A DNA stretch of 25,096 bases from the IMG/VR virus record IMGVR_UViG_3300040770_000053, positions 1 through 25,096 of that record; one strand, 5' to 3'. The position numbers and the translations under genes were made by a program. Source of the DNA: a virus. Of this stretch, positions 1-6,072 are shown piece by piece (within the stretch, counting starts at the first letter, position 1; every line of letters begins with the position of its first letter). The notes under the pieces are model-generated. The model made no database searches. It was not told where the DNA came from and was given only the letters and a program-made list of their open reading frames with translations.

Positions 1-737
1 TGAAAGATGTTTTAGAAAGTGAAGTTGATGAAAAGTATTTTTTGAGTGATAAAATGCTTAATTATTTTGATTCAAGAGCTTCTAATTTTAATAATGGAAA
101 CATCAATTTTAAAGATGAAGAAAGTGTTGCGTCTACAATAACATCAAGTTCAAAATCATTAGATATTTCAGATAACATCATAAGATTAGCAAATGTAAAT
201 CCTTCTGGTAATGGAATGAACGGAAATGTTTATGGAGATGAAGGAGTTTCTCCAACACTATCAACAAATAAAGGCGAAGGAATAAAGATTGGAGCAATAC
301 GAGGTCGCAACCCGACAAATACATTAAGTAGAGTTTCAGGATTACCAACAGAGCAAATGCTTGAAATAAACGAAAACGGAACTTCAAACGCATTGATAAC
401 GGTTCAAAAAGACAATGTGGTTGTGATTCCTGCAAATAATTCAAAAGGTTATGATATAGCCACCGAAAACGATTCAATAAACTTTAGTGTACCAACTTCT
501 GAAACAAGGAGAGGAAGAATTGGTAAAGGAGTGGCTCAAACATTGGACACGGCTTGCAATCAAGGAATATTGACACAACAAAGAATAAGAAGGCTAACTC
601 CTGCTGAATGTTTCCGATTAATGGATTTTAACGATGATTTTAAATGGAATGTAAGCGACTCACAAGCGTATAAGCAAGCGGGTAATAGTATTGTGGTTGC
701 GTGCCTTGTAGAAATAATTATAAAACTTAAATTATGA
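1..737 (+). CDS. DNA (cytosine-5) methyltransferase, C-terminal part (5' truncated by window)
   Basis: The frame is open from the first bases of the window (codons from position 3), so the gene starts upstream. Only the C-terminal half is present. It would methylate C5 of cytosine in a specific DNA context. What shows this: a segment reading GRIGKGVAQTLDTACNQGIL (target-recognition/motif VIII-IX area), then RRLTPAECFRLMDF (motif IX) and QAYKQAGNSIVV (motif X), the classic order at the end of Dcm-type enzymes. The catalytic PC and ENV motifs must lie upstream. A TTG at 42 could be mistaken for a start, but the upstream codons read like the same family (DEKYFLSDKML). No restriction endonuclease for the same site is visible, so a self-protection or orphan phage methylase is likely. 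Its TGA overlaps the next ATG (ATGA). Confidence 0.9.
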   Translation, partial: KDVLESEVDEKYFLSDKMLNYFDSRASNFNNGNINFKDEESVASTITSSSKSLDISDNIIRLANVNPSGNGMNGNVYGDEGVSPTLSTNKGEGIKIGAIRGRNPTNTLSRVSGLPTEQMLEINENGTSNALITVQKDNVVVIPANNSKGYDIATENDSINFSVPTSETRRGRIGKGVAQTLDTACNQGILTQQRIRRLTPAECFRLMDFNDDFKWNVSDSQAYKQAGNSIVVACLVEIIIKLKL

Positions 738-1069
738 AAAAACAAACAGAAGCATACATTCAAAATCAAATTTTCATTTGGTTTCATAATACATACAAAG
801 ATTATATTATTCACGCTTGTCCTAACGGTGGCAAACGTGATACCGCTGAAGCTGTAGCGATGAAGAATACCGGAACAGTTGCAGGAATATCAGACCTCAT
901 TATCTGGCTGCCAAATCAAAAAGCAATCATGGTAGAAGTGAAAGACTATAAAGGAAAACAATCACCCGCACAAATAAAAATTCAAAAGAAATTAGAAAAT
1001 ATTGGTGGCGTGTATTTATTAGTACGTTCTTTGTCTGAATTTCAACAACAAATTAAAAATTATTTATGA
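734..1069 (+). CDS. VRR-NUC domain nuclease
   Basis: A 111-residue stand-alone VRR-NUC protein, a PD-(D/E)XK-fold nuclease family common in phages and thought to act on branched or replication-intermediate DNA. Visible motifs: PNGG (residues 30-33) with KRDTAEA; the conserved glycine and acidic residue in GISDLII (D54); VEVK with E68 and K70 as the E-x-K of the active site; and SPAQ (Q80) followed by a helix, the usual QxxxxK-type ending. The whole domain is present and nothing else is fused. It overlaps the methyltransferase stop by 4 nt and the next gene by 4 nt (ATGA at both junctions), so the three are probably translated from one message. The family assignment is strong; the precise substrate is not known. 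Confidence 0.88.
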   Translation: MKKQTEAYIQNQIFIWFHNTYKDYIIHACPNGGKRDTAEAVAMKNTGTVAGISDLIIWLPNQKAIMVEVKDYKGKQSPAQIKIQKKLENIGGVYLLVRSLSEFQQQIKNYL

Positions 1070-1275
1070 AAAAACACTGTCAAGATTGCACATTCAATAC
1101 ACCAACAGGATGCTCTAAAAATTCAAAGAACGGCTATAATAATTGCGCAAAATACAGAGCGATACCAATATATGAACTAGAAAAAGAAAGAACTGATTTA
1201 TTAATTTCTGGCGATAATTCAGAGCGTTTAAAAATTTTAACACAAAAAATTCAAGATTTAAACGGATGGAGTTAG
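1066..1275 (+). CDS. Small cysteine-containing protein, unknown function
   Basis: A 69-residue protein not recognised by family. The N-terminal third carries cysteines at 5, 8, 16 and 27 (C-x2-C-x7-C-x10-C), a spacing compatible with one bound zinc ion, followed by a charged helical half (YELEKERTDLL … ILTQKIQDLNGW). It overlaps the VRR-NUC gene by 4 nt in an ATGA junction and is followed by a hairpin terminator, so it closes the first operon. The coupling supports a real gene. Zinc binding is an inference from spacing only. Confidence 0.65.
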   Translation: MKKHCQDCTFNTPTGCSKNSKNGYNNCAKYRAIPIYELEKERTDLLISGDNSERLKILTQKIQDLNGWS

Positions 1276-1284
1276 ATTTTATCC

Positions 1285-1292
1285 TATATTTG
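1285..1292 (+). promoter_or_regulatory. Bacteroidetes-type -7 element (TATATTTG), weak promoter candidate
   Basis: TATATTTG fits the TAnnTTTG -7 consensus of Bacteroidetes. No TTG is seen 17-23 nt upstream, so the -33 part is missing. The predicted start of transcription would fall at or in the hairpin that follows at 1294-1322. Confidence 0.4.
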
Positions 1293-1293
1293 T

Positions 1294-1324
1294 CAAACCG
1301 TTACAAAGCGTAACGGTTTTTTAT
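1294..1324 (+). terminator. Intrinsic terminator hairpin
   Basis: Perfect inverted repeat AAACCGTTAC (1295-1304) and GTAACGGTTT (1310-1319) with a 5-nt loop, followed by T residues to 1322. It separates the first three genes from the next operon. Confidence 0.75.
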
Positions 1325-1353
1325 TAATTAGAAACGTAAAAAATTATACAAAA

Positions 1354-1614
1354 ATGAGTGAGCAAGAAAAAAACGCATTAAAATTTATTAAAAGTTTGAA
1401 GCGAAGAAAATCGGTAACAGAACTAGATGTTTATTCAAAAAATGACGACCCTTTTTGGTTTTATTATTTTAATATAATTGGGTATTTTAAAAACAAATAT
1501 TTTCATGTAGCTATACGTTCTTGCTCATACGAAATAAAAAGAGTAGAAATAGTTAATACAACAGATTGCAAAGAAGAAATTGAAAAAATATTAACAAAAT
1601 ATAAGTTACTGTAA
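1354..1614 (+). CDS. Hypothetical protein, 86 aa
   Basis: No family is recognised. The protein is basic at the N-terminus (KFIKSLKRRK) and has an aromatic-rich middle (DPFWFYYFNIIGYF), with a helical C-terminal end (CKEEIEKILTKYKLL). It begins with ATG after an A-rich leader and its TAA overlaps the ATG of the next gene (TAATG), so it is the first cistron of the operon leading to the DUF3987 ATPase. A role in early functions or replication is inferred only from position. Confidence 0.6.
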   Translation: MSEQEKNALKFIKSLKRRKSVTELDVYSKNDDPFWFYYFNIIGYFKNKYFHVAIRSCSYEIKRVEIVNTTDCKEEIEKILTKYKLL

Positions 1615-1781
1615 TGAGCAAAGAATACGACACAACACAAAAAGTACTTAGATTACTTTTGAGCGACACAAAGGAAAATATAGCCAAAAGAATCGGAATC
1701 ACAAGACCAACTTTAAATGGTCGCATAACTTTTCATAGTTGGAAAGAATCGGAAATTACACATATAAAAACTTTGAAGTAA
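1614..1781 (+). CDS. Small helix-turn-helix DNA-binding protein, 55 aa
   Basis: A short gene running ATG at 1614 to TAA at 1781. The sequence KVLRLLLSDTKENIAKRIGI, followed by TRPTLNGRITFHSW, reads as helix, helix (ENIAKRIGI), turn, recognition helix (TRPTLNGRI), the layout of a compact HTH such as those of Cro-like or Fis-like small phage regulators. The start overlaps the upstream stop (TAATG) and its own stop overlaps the next ATG (TAATG at 1779-1783), which is strong evidence that the reading frame is used. Likely role: a regulator of, or accessory to, the replication operon; the GGTTGC array about 2 kb downstream is one possible target. Function is inferred from the motif. Confidence 0.65.
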   Translation: MSKEYDTTQKVLRLLLSDTKENIAKRIGITRPTLNGRITFHSWKESEITHIKTLK

Positions 1782-2281
1782 TGATGCCGATAGACGCAGC
1801 TCTTTTTCATTTACATCAAAAAGTAGCTAACGATCCAAAAAGTACCGCAAACGAAATAGAATCCATTAATTCCCTAGTACACTGGATATCTGATTATAAA
1901 AAAACAACATACAAGGAAAACGTTTTGTTCTCTAAATTATATGTTGTTTATTTGGGCGCTCTTTTAGATCATTATAAAGATTTAGACTATGCGCAAAAAT
2001 CGATACACAAAGATTTATCAGAGCCTATTGATTTTCATTATGAATTTTTTAAACTAAAACTAAATTCATTAGAACTTCAAAAATTCTACAAAGAAAAAGG
2101 AATTTCAGAGCAAAGATGGTTTGAAATGTCAGATAAGGAATGGAGTGAAGAAAATGATTTAGCTATATTGAATCAAAATGAATTTTTAGAAAAATCAAAC
2201 AAATGGAGTTCAGAGCAAGTAACAGAAGCTTTTCAGAATCAAATTACTGAAGCTATAAATAGATTTAAACATTATGATTAA
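1781..2281 (+). CDS. Hypothetical protein preceding DUF3987 ATPase, 166 aa
   Basis: No family is recognised. I chose ATG 1781 (MMPIDAALFHLHQKV) over an upstream in-frame TTG at 1739 because 1781 makes a TAATG junction with the upstream HTH gene, whereas the TTG would overlap it by 43 nt. The protein is predicted to be almost all helix, acidic, with no membrane segment or cysteine cluster. Its last 8 nt overlap the start of the DUF3987 gene, so the two are translationally coupled, suggesting a partner or loader of that ATPase. That role is inference. Confidence 0.65.
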   Translation: MMPIDAALFHLHQKVANDPKSTANEIESINSLVHWISDYKKTTYKENVLFSKLYVVYLGALLDHYKDLDYAQKSIHKDLSEPIDFHYEFFKLKLNSLELQKFYKEKGISEQRWFEMSDKEWSEENDLAILNQNEFLEKSNKWSSEQVTEAFQNQITEAINRFKHYD

Positions 2282-3596
2282 ACTACCAAAATTAATTAAT
2301 CCGAATGAGAATTTTGATAATAAACAAGACATAGAAAATTTTCCTTTAGAAGTTTTTCCTACTGAAGTAACTAATTACATTTACGAACTACGTGACAAAA
2401 TGGGTTGTAATCCAAATTTTATGGGTGCTGCTTTTCTTTCCGTTTGTTCAATGTCAATCGGTCGATCAAAGGCGATAGTGTTGAAAAATTCATGGCGTGA
2501 ATGGTGCATGCTATGGAATGTAATAATTGGTGATGCGGGTTCAAAAAAATCGCCGTCAACATCGCCAATGTTTGCGCCACTGAAGAAAATTGAGCGTGAA
2601 AACTACAAACTATTCAAACAACAATCTGAAGCATTTTCAGAGGACGTAACAACCACAAAAAAGAAATGCAAACGTATCTATACATCTGATTCAACTATTG
2701 AAAAATACATTCAGATGGGTTCAGAAAATCCAGCAGGAATGGGTATCATAATGGGTGAGATTGCTGGACTTATTAATTCTTCTGGAAAATATTCTGGTGG
2801 TAAAGGTTCCGATATTGAAAAGTATCTGCAAGCCTTTTCGTATGAGGATTTATCCTATGATAGAAAAGTTGCAGAAAGCGCAAGACTACCAAATGCACAC
2901 TTAACAATTTTCGGTGGAATACAACCTACAGTGTTAACGCAACACATGACGCAGCACATGCAGGATAATGGATTTTGGGATAGGTTTCTATTCACTAACG
3001 GAAACTCAAAGACTGGATATATCACAAAATCAGATATTTCGGAAGATGTATCAAACACATATGATTCTTACGTTACCGGACTATACGAAACAATACAATC
3101 CAGCTACACACAATTCGATGATGAAGAAACGCCAGTCGATTTTTATCGTATGAATAGAGAGGCGTTCGATTGTTGGTTTGATTATAATCATGAAATTGAA
3201 AAAATGATTTCTTCAGAGTCTGACTTGATAAGCCGTGAGAAGTCCGCATACTCGAAAATGGCTACCTATTTCGGACGTTTTATACTTTTGTTTCATATCC
3301 TAGATGATTGCTATAATCATCACGCAGGAACGTTAAAAAGCAGCACAAACGAGGTGCGAATAGAATCAGTTGAAAAAGCAATTAAGTTGTTGAAGTATTT
3401 CATTCATCAATATGAATTGGTGAGTAGGGAGGTTGCGTCAAGCAAAGAGAGCTTGTCTGTTTTATCTGACACAAAAGGAATGAGCAACAAAGAAAAAGCG
3501 ATCATGCTTAAAGACAAATATCCAGATTGGAGTAGTTCAGATGTAGGAAAAGCACTCGGCGTGAGTAGGCAGGCAGTAGACAAATATTTCAAGTAA
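2274..3596 (+). CDS. DUF3987-type P-loop ATPase, putative replicative helicase/primase-like protein
   Basis: A 440-residue protein of the DUF3987 family, found in phages and mobile elements of Bacteroidetes and others and generally taken to be a RecA-like replication ATPase. A P-loop GDAGSKKS is at residues 86-93, preceded by the family hallmark of a tryptophan-rich strand (SWREWCMLWNVII). The middle holds YTSDSTIEKYIQ, a GIIMGEIAGL segment that may be the Walker B strand, and LTIFGGIQPTVL. The last 45 residues (NKEKAIMLKDKYPDWSSSDV, then GKALGVSRQAVDKYFK) form a helix-turn-helix, so the protein can probably bind DNA itself. No primase or Toprim domain is fused. It ends just before a terminator and the GGTTGC array, as expected for an initiator or helicase next to its origin. 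Confidence 0.8.
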   Translation: MIKLPKLINPNENFDNKQDIENFPLEVFPTEVTNYIYELRDKMGCNPNFMGAAFLSVCSMSIGRSKAIVLKNSWREWCMLWNVIIGDAGSKKSPSTSPMFAPLKKIERENYKLFKQQSEAFSEDVTTTKKKCKRIYTSDSTIEKYIQMGSENPAGMGIIMGEIAGLINSSGKYSGGKGSDIEKYLQAFSYEDLSYDRKVAESARLPNAHLTIFGGIQPTVLTQHMTQHMQDNGFWDRFLFTNGNSKTGYITKSDISEDVSNTYDSYVTGLYETIQSSYTQFDDEETPVDFYRMNREAFDCWFDYNHEIEKMISSESDLISREKSAYSKMATYFGRFILLFHILDDCYNHHAGTLKSSTNEVRIESVEKAIKLLKYFIHQYELVSREVASSKESLSVLSDTKGMSNKEKAIMLKDKYPDWSSSDVGKALGVSRQAVDKYFK

Positions 3597-3603
3597 TTCT
3601 TAC

Positions 3604-3630
3604 AAAACCGCTATTTAGGCGGTTTTTTTG
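3604..3630 (+). terminator. Intrinsic terminator after the DUF3987 gene
   Basis: Stem AAAACCGC (3604-3611) with GCGGTTTT (3619-3626), 7-nt loop, and a run of T to 3629. It lies directly after the DUF3987 stop codon. Confidence 0.85.
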
Positions 3631-3631
3631 T

Positions 3632-3995
3632 GCAACCAAAAAGCAACCCCGAAACCTATTCGGCAACCTAAAAATTTAACGTAACTATTTGATAATCAAT
3701 TGATTAAGTATGTAAAAATGAATTTGGTTGCAGGTTGCGGGGTAGTTATTTAGGTAGCTAATTGTTTTGTAAGAATGAGCCTCGCATATACATGTAATAT
3801 ATGTAAGAAATATATTGTTAATATTATTATAATATATACACGTGAGGATATTTTATTATAAATACAAATCTAAAAATAATCTGTTTTGCAACCAAATGGT
3901 TGCTTTTTTAGTTAACTAACTATAAATCAATTAGTTAAGTCGAAAAAGTGGTTGCTTTTTGGTTGCCGAGGTTGCTTTTTGGTTGCGGAGGTTGC
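3632..3995. repeat. GGTTGC/GCAACC iteron-like array with AT-rich core; candidate origin of replication or operator array
   Basis: This stretch between two genes has no credible reading frame. It holds twelve copies of one hexamer: GCAACC at 3632, 3643, 3663 and 3888, and GGTTGC at 3726, 3733, 3898, 3950, 3961, 3970, 3981 and 3990. GCAACCAAAAAGCAACC (3632-3648) is the exact reverse complement of 3950-3966 and 3970-3986. Positions 3950-4000 are 2.5 tandem copies of a 20-bp unit. Between the arms lie a 14-bp palindrome (3693-3706), an imperfect inverted repeat CCTC…GAGG (3780-3847) around about 60 nt of nearly pure A/T, and TTAACTAA…TTAGTTAA (3912-3938). Iterons with an AT-rich unwinding region, between a replication ATPase and a DNA-binding protein, fit a phage origin. 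An operator array or packaging site are alternatives. Confidence 0.6.
3888..3909 (+). terminator. Hairpin with T-tract inside the GGTTGC array
   Basis: GCAACC (3888-3893), 4-nt loop AAAT, GGTTGC (3898-3903) and six T residues: the shape of a short intrinsic terminator built from two opposed copies of the array hexamer. It may equally be a protein-binding palindrome. Confidence 0.45.
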
Positions 3996-4011
3996 TTTTT
4001 ATGCTACAAAG

Positions 4012-4042
4012 TTGTTATTTGTATTATTTAGTTGTATCTTTG
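4012..4042 (+). promoter_or_regulatory. Bacteroidetes promoter TTG-N20-TATCTTTG for the HTH gene at 4070
   Basis: TTG at 4012-4014 and TATCTTTG at 4035-4042 with a 20-nt spacer match the TTG/TAnnTTTG promoter type. It lies 12 nt after the last GGTTGCTTTTT repeat, so a protein bound to the array could control it. Confidence 0.7.
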
Positions 4043-4069
4043 CTAAAAAAAAATACTAAATAAAACGAA

Positions 4070-4369
4070 ATGAAAAGTTATTCAAGAAAAGAATTATCAG
4101 AGCTATTGTCTGTTTCATTGGCTGCCATTTACAAATGGGAAAAAAAAGGGCTTATAAAATCTTTTAAAAACGAAAGAGGTTTGATAAGATATAGCCAAGA
4201 AGAAGTTAGTAAGTTTTCTGGTGGATCTATCACTAAATATAAAATAGATGTCCTAGATTTAGATAACTTATCTGGAATGGTTGAGTTATTGGGTGTTGAA
4301 GTTTTAAACCTTAGAGATAAACTAGCGGAATTGAAAGAAGAAAAAGAAAAAATTATTAATAAGCAGTAA
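4070..4369 (+). CDS. MerR-like/excisionase-type helix-turn-helix protein
   Basis: A 99-residue DNA-binding protein. Residues 1-50 (YSRKELSELLSVSLAAIYKW, then EKKGLIKSFKNERGLIRYS) read as a winged HTH of the MerR/excisionase (HTH_17) type: helix, recognition helix ending in the typical IYKWEKKGLI, then a β-hairpin wing with RYSQEEV. Residues 63-99 form an acidic/basic amphipathic helix with heptad leucines (LLGVEVLNLRDKLAELKEEK), probably a dimerising coiled coil. It has its own promoter at 4012-4042 and is immediately downstream of the GGTTGC array, so it could bind that array as an origin-binding or autoregulatory protein. An excisionase role is less likely because no integrase is nearby. 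The fold is well supported; the role is inferred. Confidence 0.75.
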   Translation: MKSYSRKELSELLSVSLAAIYKWEKKGLIKSFKNERGLIRYSQEEVSKFSGGSITKYKIDVLDLDNLSGMVELLGVEVLNLRDKLAELKEEKEKIINKQ

Positions 4370-4387
4370 TAATTAGTAAAAAATAAC

Positions 4388-4395
4388 TATATTTG
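4388..4395 (+). promoter_or_regulatory. Promoter -7 element TATATTTG upstream of 4418 gene
   Basis: TATATTTG followed by CTTAAATTAAA. The 19-nt string at 4388-4406 is repeated exactly at 10257-10275 before another gene. No clear TTG is present at -33. Confidence 0.5.
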
Positions 4396-4417
4396 CTTAA
4401 ATTAAATCTATAAAATT

Positions 4418-5221
4418 ATGAAAGCAATTGCAATGAGATGCACGAAAGAACAGTTTGAAGCGGTTAAACCGAAGTTGGAGAAAGCTGGTAGAATAGGTCA
4501 ATTACTTGGTGCTTTCAAAGAGTTTCAATATTTAACAAATGATTACAACGGAAAAGAAGATTTGGTTTTTGATTTTATTTCTTCTGGAGCTATTTGGAGA
4601 AATGAACACCAAGAAAATATCCACGAAACATGGAACGAAAAAGTTTTCTTAGAGGCTTGTGGTATTGAAACAGAACAAACCTACACCCTAACAAAAGAAA
4701 TGCTTTTAAAACTAACAGATCCGATTGCAAAGGAATGGTTTCCAGAAGCGTTTGATGTTGAGTTGGAAGTTGGGAAGTGGTATAAAGTTTTTGCTAATAA
4801 TTCTAATTATATTATAAATATTAAAACAATAGAAGGAAAAATGTCTATAGGTTATGGATTGGATATTGTTTCTCTTGATTTTTATGAAGATTTAAGATTG
4901 CATTGTAATGCTTATATTTGGGAAGAAGCAACACCCGAAGAATGGCAAAGCGCATTGATTACTGAAGCTGAAAAGAAAGGTTTTAAAGAAGGAGTTTATA
5001 TCAAGGATTTATTAGGGTTTAACTCAGGAACACATAAAAACGGATACGATAGAAACCAATGTTCTGATGAAGATTTTAGTTTTGGGATACACGATGATGA
5101 TGAAGATGTTTTTTTGTTTATCGGTAATCTAATGATATTTTGTAACGGCAAATGGGCAGAAATAGTTGAAACAATAACGAAAAAAGAAGCTGAGAAGCTT
5201 TTAAATAAAAAAATAGTATAG
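4418..5221 (+). CDS. Conserved-type phage hypothetical protein, 267 aa
   Basis: No functional domain is recognised. The N-terminus (MKAIAMRCTKEQFEAVKPKL) looks like a small α/β unit. The middle contains LTKEMLLKL … WFPEAFDVELEVGKWYKVF and the C-terminal half WEEATPEEWQSALITEAEKK, then GFKEGV, a phrasing I associate with modular early proteins of Flavobacterium phages. A run of acidic residues (HDDDEDVF) lies near residue 225. The last residues (ITKKEAEKLLNKKIV) form a helix. It has its own -7 element, and its TAG abuts the small terminase start. It could be an accessory or host-takeover protein; nothing in the sequence decides this. Confidence 0.7.
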   Translation: MKAIAMRCTKEQFEAVKPKLEKAGRIGQLLGAFKEFQYLTNDYNGKEDLVFDFISSGAIWRNEHQENIHETWNEKVFLEACGIETEQTYTLTKEMLLKLTDPIAKEWFPEAFDVELEVGKWYKVFANNSNYIINIKTIEGKMSIGYGLDIVSLDFYEDLRLHCNAYIWEEATPEEWQSALITEAEKKGFKEGVYIKDLLGFNSGTHKNGYDRNQCSDEDFSFGIHDDDEDVFLFIGNLMIFCNGKWAEIVETITKKEAEKLLNKKIV

Positions 5222-5650
5222 ATGCACCCAACACGAATTTTTAAGTCACCAGACGAGTTAGAAATAGCTTGGAAACTTTATAAAGAAGATTTATTGGTGC
5301 AAGCGAAAGATTGGCAAAAAGTACAGTATGTAGGCAAAGAAGGACAAAGAATGTCAGATGATTTGAAATTGCCTTACATCATGGAGGGTTTTGAAGTGTT
5401 CTGCTATAATAATTACGGTTGTGTTGAACAATATTTTAAAAACTCAGGTGGTTATTACGATGACTTCATTCCTATCTGTTCACATATAAAAAAAGAAATT
5501 AAAGCAAATCAGATTAACGGCGGTATGCTCGGAGTGTATAACCCTAGCATTACACAACGTTTGAATAACTTAGTTGAAAAGACTGAAGATGTTACACCAG
5601 TAGCTGCAAAGAAAATGGTTATTAAAATTAAAAGAAAAGACGATGAGTAA
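5222..5650 (+). CDS. terS: Terminase small subunit (gp3-like DNA-packaging protein)
   Basis: A 142-residue protein resembling the GP3-package/terminase small-subunit family. The N-terminus (RIFKSPDELEIAWKLYKEDL) is the typical opening helix. It is followed by YIMEGFEVFCYNNYGCVEQY, which resembles the DNA-binding helices of these proteins, and a region (YYDDFIPICSHIKKEIKANQ, INGGMLGVYNPSITQRLNNL) that in relatives forms the oligomerisation core. The C-terminal tail is basic (KKMVIKIKRKDDE). It recognises the packaging site and delivers DNA to the large subunit. The large terminase gene lies about 420 nt downstream with two small frames between. The start at ATG 5222 directly follows the upstream stop. 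The assignment rests on family look and position. Confidence 0.75.
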   Translation: MHPTRIFKSPDELEIAWKLYKEDLLVQAKDWQKVQYVGKEGQRMSDDLKLPYIMEGFEVFCYNNYGCVEQYFKNSGGYYDDFIPICSHIKKEIKANQINGGMLGVYNPSITQRLNNLVEKTEDVTPVAAKKMVIKIKRKDDE

Positions 5651-5876
5651 GATAAAAAGAATCGCAGTATTAACTTCTTATTTTAGAGATGCTAATCAAT
5701 TCATGAAGGATAATGAAAATAAAGGAATAGTGTATTACCACGTTACTGATATTGAAGAAACTTCTGGAATGCAATACGACGGATTGATTAAACTGTACGG
5801 TTGGCGTGAAATAAGAAATGTGGACGAATTGATAGAAATGATTAAGTTTAGAACTAGAAAAGATGAAACTAATTAA
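5643..5876 (+). CDS. Hypothetical protein, 77 aa
   Basis: No family is recognised. Its start overlaps the small terminase stop by 8 nt (ATGAGTAA), supporting translation. The sequence alternates strand and helix: RIAVLTSYFRDANQFMKDNE (strand then helix), GIVYYHVTDIEETSGMQYDG (strand), LIKLYGWREIRNVDELIEMI (strand then helix), which is compatible with a small Rossmann-like or αβ sandwich. Being between small and large terminase it could be a packaging accessory, but no motif confirms this. A terminator follows 38 nt after its stop. Confidence 0.6.
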   Translation: MSKIKRIAVLTSYFRDANQFMKDNENKGIVYYHVTDIEETSGMQYDGLIKLYGWREIRNVDELIEMIKFRTRKDETN

Positions 5877-6072
5877 ATTAAAAAATTCAATTCTGATTAT
5901 AAAATACAATATAAAAACAGATAGTGCGAGCTGTCTGTTTTTGTTTTTTGTATCATGGAATTGCATTAAAATAGACAGAGCTAAGTTTGATTTTGAAACA
6001 TTATCGATGTCTCAGATAAAAGAATTTTATAAAAAATTGGCTTACGACTGGCTTAATAAATATACGGTTTGA
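5863..6072 (+). CDS. Questionable small protein between terminase genes (up to 69 aa)
   Basis: The frame from ATG 5863 to TGA 6072 overlaps the upstream gene by 14 nt and the large terminase start by 4 nt. Its first half is poor protein (KTDSASCLFLFFVSW) and is encoded by a strong terminator hairpin with T-tract at 5914-5949. The second half (IDRAKFDFETLSMSQIKEFY, KKLAYDWLNKYTV) looks like a genuine protein. Either translation starts later, for example at the in-frame TTG 5941 (43 aa) or ATG 6007, or the full frame is used and the hairpin lies inside it. No function is recognised. The 4-nt overlap with the terminase start argues that the 3' end of this frame is translated. Confidence 0.4.
   Translation: MKLIKLKNSILIIKYNIKTDSASCLFLFFVSWNCIKIDRAKFDFETLSMSQIKEFYKKLAYDWLNKYTV
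5914..5949 (+). terminator. Strong terminator-like hairpin just upstream of the large terminase
   Basis: AAAACAGATAG (5914-5924) pairs with CTGTCTGTTTT (5931-5941), 11 bp including one G-T pair, loop TGCGAG, followed by TTGTTTTTTG. No TAnnTTTG is seen between it and the terminase start at 6069, so terminase expression would need read-through or antitermination. Confidence 0.75.

Noticed and set aside
1-1275. Restriction-modification system formed by methyltransferase and VRR-NUC protein
   Set aside because: VRR-NUC proteins are not known as sequence-specific restriction partners and occur widely in phages as DNA-processing nucleases; no separate restriction enzyme is visible in the window.
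3950-4000. CRISPR-like direct repeats
   Set aside because: The GGTTGC units are 20 bp in tandem with no unique spacers and no cas genes nearby; the inverted copies fit iterons or operators.
4910-4921. TATATTTG promoter inside the 4418 gene
   Set aside because: It encodes YIW codons in a good reading frame, with no hairpin or gene start following. Similar strings at about 8137, 10433, 13434 and 24217 are also inside genes and expected in A/T-rich DNA.
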